A DNA stretch of 64,000 bases from Actinomyces sp. HMSC035G02 (GTDB taxonomy: Bacteria; Actinomycetota; Actinomycetes; Actinomycetales; Actinomycetaceae): NCBI GenBank assembly GCA_001838165.1, contig KV835892.1:156988-220987 (forward strand), in the 5' to 3' direction. The notes below the pieces were generated by a model. It did no database searches. It had not been told where the DNA came from and worked only from the letters and a program-made list of their open reading frames with translations. The position numbers were made by a program, and so were the translations under genes. Shown here piece by piece: positions 15,512-23,870 of the stretch; position 1 is the stretch's first letter, and the number at the start of each line of letters is the position of its first letter.

Positions 15512-16944
15512 GACGTCTTACACTCGTCCGGATGGGCGGAGCAGTAAGCCGTCAGCTTGTCGCGGTTCTTCTCCTGCTCTTCAAGCGTGGAGGCAAACAG
15601 CGTTTCGCCGGTGTCCAGGTTGACCGTCACGAAGTACAGCCACGTTCCCTCGGCGGGGTTGAGCACAGCCTCGATTGCCTTCTCGCTCGGCTGGCCAATC
15701 GGGGTTGGAGGAAGTCCGGCGTGCAGGCGCGTGTTGTACGGATTGTCGTTATCCAGATCCGCCTGGTCAGGCAAACCACTCGTCTTGCCAACGCCGTAGA
15801 GCACCGTCGAGTCCATACCGAGCATGCCCTTCGTCTCGCCGTTCGTATCGGCCAGACGATTCTCGATGACGCGAGCGACCATCGGCCTGTACTTGTCGAT
15901 ATTCATCTCGCCATCCACAATCGAGGCCTTGATCAAGACGGTCTGGCGATCCGCGGGGGCGACGCCAAGACGATCAAGCTCATCGATGGTGCCCTTCACC
16001 ATCCGCGCGATGACGGTCGTCGGCGTGTCTTCCTCGGACACCTCGTAGGAACCGGGCAGCAGCCAGCCTTCCACATTCCCCCCGGCTTCGGAGGGCAGGC
16101 CAATGGCTTCTGTGTCAGCAAAAGCGGCGTCGACCTCAGATTCCGTGACACCCATGATGTCGATGATGCGCTGCTTGATTTCCGATTTCTTCTGTCCCGA
16201 CTTGATAGTAATCGTCGAATCGAGGCGGTTCGTTTCATCCAGCAGCGCGGCGAGCGCGCCAGCGGCATTCATCTGCAGCTTCAACCGGTAGGTACCGGGG
16301 CGGATGGACGTCGACGCACGGTTGTTCTCAAATTGACGGACAAACGCACCGACCGACTTAATAACACCCGCATCCACGAGCGTCTGGCCGATATCGCGAC
16401 CGGACGAGTTCTCAGCGATGGTCACCTCGACTGAGCCAGAGCCCGGCCCGGGGAAATCATCGGATGAGGTCGTCGACGAGTTGAAGAGCTGATCGTAGGC
16501 GACGTAGCTGGCACCGACCAGCAAGCCGAGAACCAGAACGATAATGAAGAAGGATCGCACCCGACGGCGACGCTTGCGCTTGCGCGCCGCTCGTCGTTCA
16601 CTGGCGAGGCGGCGAGAACGCATACCCGTTGTCTCAGAAGGCGATTCTGCGCCCTGCACTGCACTGCGCTGACGCAGCGCCGCACCGGACACGCGAGGAG
16701 TCGCGCCCGTATCCGTCACCTCGTCGAAAGAAGGAAGTGTGCGCTCACCCCGCGCCGTGACCGAAACGGGCACCACGGCCTCGGCACGTGAAGAACCGTC
16801 ACGCACGTCGGTTCCCGCAGCGGGCGTCGCGGTCGCGTCCTGCGATGCATGCTGCTCGTGTAGCTCGGCATCGGAATAGACCTTTTGCTCGCCGGAATGA
16901 ATCTCGCGGCGAGAACGGAAGGGGTAAGGGGGAGGCGTACTCAT
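15508..16944 (-). CDS. mltG: Endolytic murein transglycosylase MltG
   Basis: MltG (YceG-like, 478 residues) cuts nascent glycan strands at the membrane and is thought to set their length. About 130 N-terminal cytosolic residues, low-complexity and ending in an Arg/Lys-rich run, precede a single membrane helix (FFIIVLVLGLLVGASYVAY). A LysM-like subdomain (VEVTIAENSSGRDIGQTLVD) and the catalytic domain follow. The expected Glu lies in IKASIVDGEMN, then MVARVIENRL, MGMDSTVLYGVG, NPYNTRLHAGLPPTPIGQPS and LYFVTVNLDTGETLFASTLE. The long N-terminal extension is the unusual part. It overlaps ruvX and aroE by 4 bp each. Confidence 0.93.
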   Translation of the reverse strand: MSTPPPYPFRSRREIHSGEQKVYSDAELHEQHASQDATATPAAGTDVRDGSSRAEAVVPVSVTARGERTLPSFDEVTDTGATPRVSGAALRQRSAVQGAESPSETTGMRSRRLASERRAARKRKRRRRVRSFFIIVLVLGLLVGASYVAYDQLFNSSTTSSDDFPGPGSGSVEVTIAENSSGRDIGQTLVDAGVIKSVGAFVRQFENNRASTSIRPGTYRLKLQMNAAGALAALLDETNRLDSTITIKSGQKKSEIKQRIIDIMGVTESEVDAAFADTEAIGLPSEAGGNVEGWLLPGSYEVSEEDTPTTVIARMVKGTIDELDRLGVAPADRQTVLIKASIVDGEMNIDKYRPMVARVIENRLADTNGETKGMLGMDSTVLYGVGKTSGLPDQADLDNDNPYNTRLHAGLPPTPIGQPSEKAIEAVLNPAEGTWLYFVTVNLDTGETLFASTLEEQEKNRDKLTAYCSAHPDECKTS

Positions 16945-17429
16945 GCGTGCGCTCCTTCACTTGGCTCGAGGATGATTTCCTCACCGGGAGCTCGACCGCT
17001 CATGCGCTCGAGCTCGAGTGCCTGTTCCAAAATGATCTGCGCCGCGACTTGGTCAATAACGCTGCGATGCTCGATCTCTGGGATACCGGAGGCACGCAGC
17101 CGCGCGTGTGCCTGGTTGGAAGTCATGCGTTCGTCGACCATCGCCACACGAACGTCGGGAACAAGCTTCTTGATGCGGCGCGCATACTTGCGCGCCCCCT
17201 TCGCAGAGATCCCCTCTCCCCCGCGCAGGTGCCGGGGAAGTCCGACAATCACTTCGATCGCGTCGTGGCTACGCACGATGTCGGCCAAGCGATCAAGATC
17301 AGACAGATCGGGAGCCCTGTGAAGGGTTTCGACGGGCATCGTGAGGATGCCGTCAGGGTCGCACCGGCTGACGCCGACACGCACGGTGCCGACGTCCACG
17401 CCGATACGAATGCCCCGACGGATGCTCAC
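16941..17429 (-). CDS. ruvX: YqgF/RuvX putative Holliday-junction resolvase
   Basis: An RNase H-fold protein (162 residues) of the YqgF family. These are described both as putative Holliday-junction resolvases and as nucleases in 16S rRNA 5'-end processing; which applies here is unknown. The first acidic residue is in GIRIGVDVGTVRVGVS, followed by EVIVGLPRHLRGGEG, VAMVDERMTSNQAHA and the last Asp in IDQVAAQIILEQAL. It is coupled to alaS and mltG by 4-bp overlaps, the conserved actinobacterial order. Confidence 0.92.
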   Translation of the reverse strand: MSIRRGIRIGVDVGTVRVGVSRCDPDGILTMPVETLHRAPDLSDLDRLADIVRSHDAIEVIVGLPRHLRGGEGISAKGARKYARRIKKLVPDVRVAMVDERMTSNQAHARLRASGIPEIEHRSVIDQVAAQIILEQALELERMSGRAPGEEIILEPSEGAHA

Positions 17430-20134
17430 AGAGCCTCGATTTCCTTGCGAATCGCGTCGATCGCGTCCGCAATGCCCTCAGGCTTGGTGCCGCCACCCTG
17501 GGCAATGTCGTCACGGCCACCGCCGCCACCGCCCATGTACTTGCCGACGGCGCGGACAAGAGCACCGGCCTTCACCGACGCCTCGCGCGCTGCCTCGTTC
17601 GTCGCGACGACAAGCGAGGGCTTGCCGCCGACAACACCACCGAGGGCGACGACGGTTCCGCGCTCATTGCCGAGGCGGTCGCGCACATCGAGCGCAAGGG
17701 TACGCAGAGCATCCGCAGACGGCATCTCACCAACCGCTGACGCAACGACCGTCACGGGACCGACGGCCTTCGCGGAAGCTGCCAGATCGGCACCCTGGCT
17801 CAGAGCCTGTGCGGTGCGGGCCTTCTCGAGCTCCTTCTCGGACTCGCGCAGCTTGGCCAGCAGCGACTCAATGCGCTCAGGCAGTTCATCGGCGCGGCCG
17901 CCCACAAGCTGAGAGAGCTGATTGACGAGAGCGTGTTCCTTCGCCTGGAACTCGTACGCACCGTCGCCGACCAAAGCGTCAATACGGCGCACGCCCGAGC
18001 CGACGGATCCCTCAGACAGCACCGTGATACGACCAATGTGACCGGTCGTGGGCACGTGAGTGCCACCGCAGAGCTCACGGTCGAAGCCATCGCCGATGGT
18101 GACAACGCGGACCTCGGAGCCGTACTTCTCACCGAACAGTGCGATCGCACCGGCTTCACGCGCGGCATCGAGGCTCATGACCTCGGTGGTCACGGCCAGG
18201 TCTTCTGCGAGCTTTTCGTTGACAAGAGCCTCGATGTCGCTGAGCTGCGAGCCCTCGAGAGCGGATCCGTGACGGAAGTCGAAGCGCAGGCGCGACGGGG
18301 AGTTCTCCGAACCCGCCTGAGTCGCGTCCTCCGACACGACATTCCGCAGTCCCGCGTACACCATGTGCGTGGCGGTGTGGGCGCGCGCGATCGCGAGGCG
18401 ACGCTGACCGTCGATCTCGGCGTAAGCCTTCTCGCCCACCGTGATTCCACCCTCGGTGAGGGTACCGCGGTGAACGCTCAGGCCACGAATAGGAGCCTGC
18501 ACGTCGTGAACCTCAACGACACCGCCTCCGGCGAGACGGATCGTGCCGTGGTCGGCGAGCTGACCACCCATTTCTGCGTAGAAGGGCGTGCGGTCGAGGA
18601 TGACCTCAACCTCGGCAGGGGTGCTCGCAGCGGGAGCCGCCACACCGTCGACGAGCAGAGCCTCAACGGTGGCCTCGGCGGCCTGCTCCGTGTAGCCCAG
18701 GAACGTCGAGCCGCCACCCATCGCCTTCTCAATGTCATGGAAGACGCGAACGTCGGTGTGTCCGGTCTTCTTCGAGCGAGCGTCGGCGCGTGCGCGCTCC
18801 TTCTGCTCGGCCATCAGAGAGCGGAAGCCCTCCTCGTCGACGGACACGCCCTGCTCAGCGGCCATCTCGAGGGTCAGATCGATCGGGAAACCGTAGGTGT
18901 CGTGCAGCGAGAACGCCGACGCACCAGAAATGACGGGCGCACCCTTTGCTTCCTTGGCCGTCGCAACAGCGGCGTCGAGGATCGTCGTACCGGCGCTGAG
19001 AGTGCGACGGAACGCGTCTTCTTCCGCGTAAGCAACCTCGGAGATCGTCTTCCAGTTGGTCTCCAGCTCGGGGTACGACACCTTCATCGCGTCCTTCGAC
19101 GCCGTGAGCAGCGTGGGCATCGTCGCCTCGTCGACGCCGAGCAGACGCATCGAGCGAACCGCGCGGCGGATCAGGCGGCGCAGCACGTAGCCGCGGCCAT
19201 CGTTGCCGGGACGCACCCCGTCTCCGATGAGCATAAGGGAGGAACGCACGTGGTCGGCCACGACGCGCATGCGCACGTCGTCGTCGTAAGCAGCGCCGGC
19301 CTCGGGGCCCGCAGCGCCCAGGCCGTAACGCTTACCGCTCATCTGCATGGCGGCCTCGATGACGGGGAAGACCTCGTCAATCTCGTACATGTTCGGCTTG
19401 TCTTGCATGACGAAGGCCAAACGCTCCAGGCCAGCGCCCGTATCGATCGCCTTCTTGTCCAGCTCGCCCAGCAGCGGATAGTCCTTGCCGGAGCCCTCAC
19501 CTCGCATGTACTGGTCGAAGACCAGGTTCCACACCTCAAGGTAGCGGTCGCCACCCGGGTCGACGGTGCCACCCACGGCCTCGGGGCCGTACTCGGGACC
19601 GCGGTCGTAGTGCCACTCGGCGCAGGGACCCGCAGGGCCCGGCTGGCCGGTATCCCAGAAGTTCTCCTCGCGAGGCAGGCGCACGATGTGCTTCGGGTCC
19701 ATGCCGACCTGCTTGGTCAGCACGTCGAAAGCTTCCTCGTCCTGGTCCCAAATCGTCACCCAGAAGCGATCGCCATCCAGGCCGTACTTACCCTCGTCGC
19801 GCGAACCCGTCAGCAGGTCCCACGCATAGTTGATCGCGCCTTCCTTGAAGTAATCGCCGAAGGAGAAGTTGCCGTTCATCTGGAAGAACGTGCCGTGACG
19901 GGTCGTCTTGCCGACGTTGTCGATGTCGTTCGTGCGAATGCACTTCTGCACCGACGCGGCGCGCGGCCACGGCGCGGGCTCAACACCCGTGATGTAGGGG
20001 ATGAACGGAACCATGCCCGCGATCGTAAACAGAATCGAGGGCTCCGGAGAGACGAGAGAAACGGAAGGACGAATCTCATGACCCTGCTTCTCGAAGTAGT
20101 CGAGCCAGCGGGTGCGGATTTCAGACGTACGCAT
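17426..20134 (-). CDS. alaS: Alanyl-tRNA synthetase
   Basis: AlaRS (902 residues) charges tRNA-Ala and edits mischarged Ser/Gly. The class II core starts MRTSEIRTRWLDYFEKQGHE and carries SILFTIAGMVPF, CIRTNDIDNVGKTTRHGTFF and the motif-3 region VLRRLIRRAVRSMR. The editing domain has the zinc ligands HTATH (near 583) and CGGTHVPTTGH (near 691). The C-terminal DHHA1 domain ends with glycine-rich MGGGGGGRDDIAQGGG. The ATG at 20134 follows GGGGGA; the frame open to 20227 has no homology. It leads a five-gene operon with ruvX, mltG, aroE and a prepilin peptidase. Confidence 0.97.
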   Translation of the reverse strand: MRTSEIRTRWLDYFEKQGHEIRPSVSLVSPEPSILFTIAGMVPFIPYITGVEPAPWPRAASVQKCIRTNDIDNVGKTTRHGTFFQMNGNFSFGDYFKEGAINYAWDLLTGSRDEGKYGLDGDRFWVTIWDQDEEAFDVLTKQVGMDPKHIVRLPREENFWDTGQPGPAGPCAEWHYDRGPEYGPEAVGGTVDPGGDRYLEVWNLVFDQYMRGEGSGKDYPLLGELDKKAIDTGAGLERLAFVMQDKPNMYEIDEVFPVIEAAMQMSGKRYGLGAAGPEAGAAYDDDVRMRVVADHVRSSLMLIGDGVRPGNDGRGYVLRRLIRRAVRSMRLLGVDEATMPTLLTASKDAMKVSYPELETNWKTISEVAYAEEDAFRRTLSAGTTILDAAVATAKEAKGAPVISGASAFSLHDTYGFPIDLTLEMAAEQGVSVDEEGFRSLMAEQKERARADARSKKTGHTDVRVFHDIEKAMGGGSTFLGYTEQAAEATVEALLVDGVAAPAASTPAEVEVILDRTPFYAEMGGQLADHGTIRLAGGGVVEVHDVQAPIRGLSVHRGTLTEGGITVGEKAYAEIDGQRRLAIARAHTATHMVYAGLRNVVSEDATQAGSENSPSRLRFDFRHGSALEGSQLSDIEALVNEKLAEDLAVTTEVMSLDAAREAGAIALFGEKYGSEVRVVTIGDGFDRELCGGTHVPTTGHIGRITVLSEGSVGSGVRRIDALVGDGAYEFQAKEHALVNQLSQLVGGRADELPERIESLLAKLRESEKELEKARTAQALSQGADLAASAKAVGPVTVVASAVGEMPSADALRTLALDVRDRLGNERGTVVALGGVVGGKPSLVVATNEAAREASVKAGALVRAVGKYMGGGGGGRDDIAQGGGTKPEGIADAIDAIRKEIEAL

Positions 20135-20205
20135 AGTCCCCCATGTTAGACGGTTCGTGCCCCTTGCGGCACATCGGCACGCGCAAGCGGACAGTGGGAT
20201 GAAAG

Positions 20206-20242
20206 AAAAAACCGCGCCCCCGAGCAACGCTCGGGGGCGCGG
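20206..20242 (-). terminator. Terminator of rpsD
   Basis: The arms 20212-20225 and 20229-20242 form a perfect 14-bp G/C stem with a three-base loop. On the minus strand a T-run (AAAAAA at 20206-20211 on the plus strand) follows. It separates rpsD from alaS. Confidence 0.92.
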
Positions 20243-20254
20243 AGTTGACTAGTG

Positions 20255-20878
20255 TCAGCGCGAGTAGTGCTCGACGACCATCTGGACGTCGACGGTCACG
20301 GGGACCTCAGCGCGCTTGGGGCGACGCACCAGGGTCGCCTTGAGGCGGGACAGATCGACATCCAGGTACTCAGGGACGGCGGGCAGCACGTCGCGGTGAA
20401 TACCTTCAGCAGCGATCTCGAAGGGAACCGTGGTCTGGGACTTCGGCTTGACCTGCAGGGTCTGGCCGGGCTTCACGCGGAAGGACGGACGGTCGACGAT
20501 CTTGCCGTCAACGAGAATGTGACGGTGCACGACGAACTGGCGGGCCTGCTGGATGGTGCGGGCGAAGCCAGCGCGCAGGACCAGGGCGTCGAGACGCATC
20601 TCGAGCAGCTCGACCAGGTTCTCACCGGTCAGGCCGGCGGTGCGACGGGCCTCTTCGAAGGCGCGGCGCAGCTGCGACTCACGGATGCCGTACTGAGCGC
20701 GCAGACGCTGCTTTTCCTTCAGACGAACGGCGTAGTCGGAGTCCTGGCGGCGGCGGGTGCGGCCGTGCTCACCGGGGCCGTAGGGACGCTTCTCGAAGTA
20801 GCGAACGGCCTTGGGGGTCAGGGCCAGACCGAGGGCGCGGGACTCACGCACCTGCTTGCGGGAACGATTCGTTGCCAT
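20255..20878 (-). CDS. rpsD: 30S ribosomal protein S4
   Basis: S4 (207 residues) nucleates 30S assembly by binding 16S rRNA; in other bacteria it also represses its own operon. The N-terminal part (KQVRESRALGLALTPKAVRY) lacks the zinc-binding cysteines, so this is the zinc-free (C-) form. The S4 RNA-binding domain is visible as RLDALVLRAGFARTIQQARQ, HRHILVDGKIVDRPSFRVKP. The ATG follows AGGAAGAAAC. It is transcribed alone, away from the S13-S11-alpha operon where S4 lies in many bacteria, with a hairpin in its leader and a strong terminator. Confidence 0.97.
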   Translation of the reverse strand: MATNRSRKQVRESRALGLALTPKAVRYFEKRPYGPGEHGRTRRRQDSDYAVRLKEKQRLRAQYGIRESQLRRAFEEARRTAGLTGENLVELLEMRLDALVLRAGFARTIQQARQFVVHRHILVDGKIVDRPSFRVKPGQTLQVKPKSQTTVPFEIAAEGIHRDVLPAVPEYLDVDLSRLKATLVRRPKRAEVPVTVDVQMVVEHYSR

Positions 20879-20902
20879 GTTTCTTCTTCCTGTTTCTCAT
20901 GT

Positions 20903-20923
20903 CATGCCGGGATTCCCGGCATG
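20903..20923 (-). promoter_or_regulatory. Hairpin in the rpsD leader
   Basis: CATGCCGGG (20903-20911) pairs perfectly with CCCGGCATG (20915-20923) around a three-base loop. It ends 24 bases before the rpsD ATG and just upstream of its Shine-Dalgarno. It could be an S4 autoregulatory site or a leader processing element. No T-run follows, so it is not a terminator. Confidence 0.5.
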
Positions 20924-20997
20924 GGGCCAACTCCAGGATCGATCCGATCCGTCGGCTAAGGCCCCAGGTGCCCGCTGGTGCGGACAACTGTTACATC

Positions 20998-22341
20998 CTA
21001 GCGTCTTTTCAGCAGATTGCGAATCACACCGAGCCTCTTCGTGAGCATCGCCTCATGTCCATTCTCCGTCGGCTCGTAATACCGGGTGCCTTCAAGGTCG
21101 TCCGGCAGGTACTGCTGAGCTGCGACGTGGTGGGGCTGATCGTGCGCGTAGAGGTACCCGTCGCCATGGCCGAGAGTCTTCGCACCGGCGTAGTGCGCGT
21201 CGCGCAAATGTGCGGGTACCGCTCCCCCGCGCCCGGCGCGAACATCCGCGATGGCGCGGTCAATCGCCAGATAGGTCGCGTTCGACTTCGGCGCAGTCGC
21301 AACGGCTACGACCGCCTGAGCGAGGAGTAGACGCGCCTCGGGCATGCCGATGAGCGCAACTCCCTGTGCGACACTCACGCAGGTGGTGAGCACCTCGGGA
21401 GCCGCCATGCCAATTTCCTCAGAAGCGGCAATCATGATGCGCCTCGCGATAAAGCGCGGGTCTTCCCCGGCCTCGATCATGCGGGCGAGGTAGTGGAGCG
21501 AGGCGTCCACGTCAGACCCGCGCATCGACTTAATGAACGCGCTCGCAACATCGTAGTGCTGGTCCTTGCTCCACCGAACGAGGGCTTGATTCGCTGCTGC
21601 CTCGACGCTCACAACGGTGATCTCGCCAGAACCGTCGTCGCTGGCAACACCTGCCGCTGCCTCGAGGAGAGTCAATGACTTTCGTGCGTCAGATCCCGCC
21701 AGACGCACGAGGCCAGCAACTGCCTCGTCTGTGATGGAGAAGCGCCCCGCGAGACCGCGCTCATCCGCCAACGCACGGCGGATCAGTCCCTCGATCGCGT
21801 CCGAATCCAGGGGTCGAAGTGTCAGCAGGAGCGAGCGCGAGAGCAGCGGCGAAATGACCGAGAAAGACGGATTCTCCGTCGTGGCCGCGACGAGCACCAC
21901 CCAGCGATTCTCAACCGCCGGAAGCAGCGAATCCTGCTGCGACTTCGAAAAGCGATGCACCTCATCAACAAACAGGATCGTTTCCTCTCCGCCGCTGGCG
22001 AGAGTTCGACGCGCATCATCCACGACCCGCCGGACGTCGCTCACTCCGGAAGAAACTGCGGACAGCTCGACGAAACGCCGCCCGGACGCACGCGCAATCA
22101 GATAAGCGAGGGTCGTCTTACCCGTTCCCGGCGGGCCCCACAGCACCACGGAAGAAACGGCGACGCCATCACTCGAACCCGGCGACAGGAGGCGGCGCAG
22201 CGGTGCCCCTTCACCGAGCAGATGAGACTGTCCGACGACCTCGTCGAGGGTCGTTGGGCGCATACGAACGGCGAGGGGCGCGCCCGCGTTGAAAGCAGGC
22301 ACGCCCGACTCGTCGACAGATTCAGAATCAAACAGATCCAT
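20998..22341 (-). CDS. rarA: Replication-associated recombination ATPase RarA (MgsA)
   Basis: RarA (447 residues) is an AAA+ clamp-loader-like ATPase acting at stalled replication forks. Visible are Walker A SVVLWGPPGTGKTTLAY, Walker B ETILFVDEVHRFSKSQQDSL, sensor 1 AATTENPSFSV, the arginine-finger segment LLSRSLLLTLRPL, and the tetramerisation part KDQHYDVASAFIKSMRGSD with DPRFIARRIMIAASEEIGMA. The conserved C-terminus HLRDAHYAGAKTLGHGDGY is present. I use the ATG at 22341 (MDLFDSE); the GTG at 22371 would overlap the upstream gene. It follows the surface-protein gene with a 10-base gap and may be cotranscribed with it. Confidence 0.96.
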   Translation of the reverse strand: MDLFDSESVDESGVPAFNAGAPLAVRMRPTTLDEVVGQSHLLGEGAPLRRLLSPGSSDGVAVSSVVLWGPPGTGKTTLAYLIARASGRRFVELSAVSSGVSDVRRVVDDARRTLASGGEETILFVDEVHRFSKSQQDSLLPAVENRWVVLVAATTENPSFSVISPLLSRSLLLTLRPLDSDAIEGLIRRALADERGLAGRFSITDEAVAGLVRLAGSDARKSLTLLEAAAGVASDDGSGEITVVSVEAAANQALVRWSKDQHYDVASAFIKSMRGSDVDASLHYLARMIEAGEDPRFIARRIMIAASEEIGMAAPEVLTTCVSVAQGVALIGMPEARLLLAQAVVAVATAPKSNATYLAIDRAIADVRAGRGGAVPAHLRDAHYAGAKTLGHGDGYLYAHDQPHHVAAQQYLPDDLEGTRYYEPTENGHEAMLTKRLGVIRNLLKRR

Positions 22342-22351
22342 GAAACCTAGC

Positions 22352-23728
22352 TTAGGACAGAGTGACTCCACTCGAGGAAGAGCCGATCTTAGGACCGGAG
22401 AGAACCTGGACGACCACGAGGCCGCCGAGGATCAGCATGCAGGCACCGGCACCGAGCAGGTATCCGTTGAGCCCCTCGGACTCATCGCCAGCGAGCGAGG
22501 AAGACAGCATCTCCGCGTGAAGCTTCACGGCACCCGATGCGTCGACCGACGAACCGTTCGCGGCAGCACCGACAGCGGAAGCGACCTTGAATTCGGCCCA
22601 TCCGACAAGCTCGTGCGAGCGGTTAGCAACAACCACCTTGTACTCGCCGGTCGGCAAACCCGTGAGGTCCATGGTGACCTTGTTGGAGTCCTCAACCTGC
22701 AGCCAACGGGCCTCGCCGGTCTGCATGATGTTGGCGCTCACCCAGTCGCCGACGGCTGCCTTCTCCGACGGCACGTTGATGGTCAGCTGGCCAGCCGTGA
22801 AGGCGGCGCTCACGCCACCCTTGTTCGAGTCGGTCAGCTGAGACTCGTCAGTGATGGGCGACACGGGGGTCTCGGTCGGCTGCGAAGCTGTCGCAGACGC
22901 GGACGGGCTGGGCGCGGGAGACGCACTCTCAGAAGGGGTCGGCATCGGGCGCACGACCGGCAGCTGCGGATCGTCGGGCACCGGTGCAGGAGCGGCAGAA
23001 GGCTCCGTCGTAGGCTCGACCACCGGGTCCGGAGCAGGTGCCGGAGCAGGATCAACGGTCGGCTCGGCCGTCGGAGCGGGCTCGGGGTCCGTCCTGGGAG
23101 CAGGCTCAGCGGTCGGCTCGTCCGTGCGAGCGGGTGTAGCCGCCGGATCGTCGGTGGGTGCAGCGGTCGGGTCCGTGGTGGGAGCGGGCGTCGGATCGTC
23201 GATGTTGGCCACGTACGGACTATTCACCATCACCGTATAGGTGACCGGGTCGGGCTCAACCCCGGAGGAGTCACTGCTGTACATGACAACAGTGACCGTG
23301 TGCACGGTTCCGGCCGTCCACTTAATCCCCTCAACATTGTTCGTGCCATTGGGAATGGCCGTCATGATCGTAGGATCATCGAGCGCGGCAGCAGCCCATA
23401 GATCAGGGTCGTTCGCCGTCACCGACTGATTGTTGCGAGTGAAAGTCGGACGCTGCAGCGGCGTGACCTGACCATGGTCCAGGATCAGTCCCCAATATCC
23501 GGTCGCGACATGTTTAGCGGCAAAGTCGGAGTTCGACGACATGACTGCGCGGAGCGGGCCGCCTTCAAACACACCGTAACGCGGTGTGTCATCCGCACGC
23601 GCGGCAAAACCGGGGATCGCAAGACCGATGCCCGCAAACAGGAACAGCGCCATGAGCAGGCTCATGGTTCGACTGCGCCCGACGAACCTCCGAGCGGCAA
23701 CGGCAGACGATGCGCGTCCGTGCTGCAT
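22352..23728 (-). CDS. Secreted Pro/Thr-rich surface protein with C-terminal membrane anchor
   Basis: Function unknown. The 458 residues have a signal peptide (Arg-rich start, then SLLMALFLFAGIGLAIPGFA, cleavage near AARA-DD). A folded N-terminal domain (about 47-170) follows, with YGVFEGGPLRAV and TATGY-like strands. Then comes a ~110-residue Pro/Thr/Glu/Asp/Ala linker (PTPAPTTDPTAAPTDD style), a second beta-rich domain (about 310-400, INVPSEKAAVGDWVSANIMQ) and a C-terminal helix, GYLLGAGACMLILGGLVVVQ. There is no LPXTG motif, so it would stay membrane-anchored through the wall, the linker acting as a stalk. The ATG follows AAGGAG. Architecture matches the next gene upstream. A role in iron or heme capture is suggested only by position. 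Confidence 0.8.
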   Translation of the reverse strand: MQHGRASSAVAARRFVGRSRTMSLLMALFLFAGIGLAIPGFAARADDTPRYGVFEGGPLRAVMSSNSDFAAKHVATGYWGLILDHGQVTPLQRPTFTRNNQSVTANDPDLWAAAALDDPTIMTAIPNGTNNVEGIKWTAGTVHTVTVVMYSSDSSGVEPDPVTYTVMVNSPYVANIDDPTPAPTTDPTAAPTDDPAATPARTDEPTAEPAPRTDPEPAPTAEPTVDPAPAPAPDPVVEPTTEPSAAPAPVPDDPQLPVVRPMPTPSESASPAPSPSASATASQPTETPVSPITDESQLTDSNKGGVSAAFTAGQLTINVPSEKAAVGDWVSANIMQTGEARWLQVEDSNKVTMDLTGLPTGEYKVVVANRSHELVGWAEFKVASAVGAAANGSSVDASGAVKLHAEMLSSSLAGDESEGLNGYLLGAGACMLILGGLVVVQVLSGPKIGSSSSGVTLS

Positions 23729-23762
23729 ACCGTTCTCCTTAGTGAGTTAATCCGCAGAAACT

Positions 23763-23786
23763 ATCGTATCGGATCAAGAGTAACAG
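23763..23786 (-). promoter_or_regulatory. Candidate promoter of the 22352-23728 surface gene
   Basis: On the minus strand TACGAT (23763-23768) lies about 35 bases before the ATG. TTACGC is found roughly 18 bases further upstream as a weak -35. The match is modest, but the region is AT-rich and otherwise empty. Confidence 0.3.
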
Positions 23787-23870
23787 GCGTAACGCACGAA
23801 TGCTAAATCCCAAGACACACCATTCGGTTAATGCACAAATTCTCAGCGCATCGCCGCAGGTGTGCGAGAT

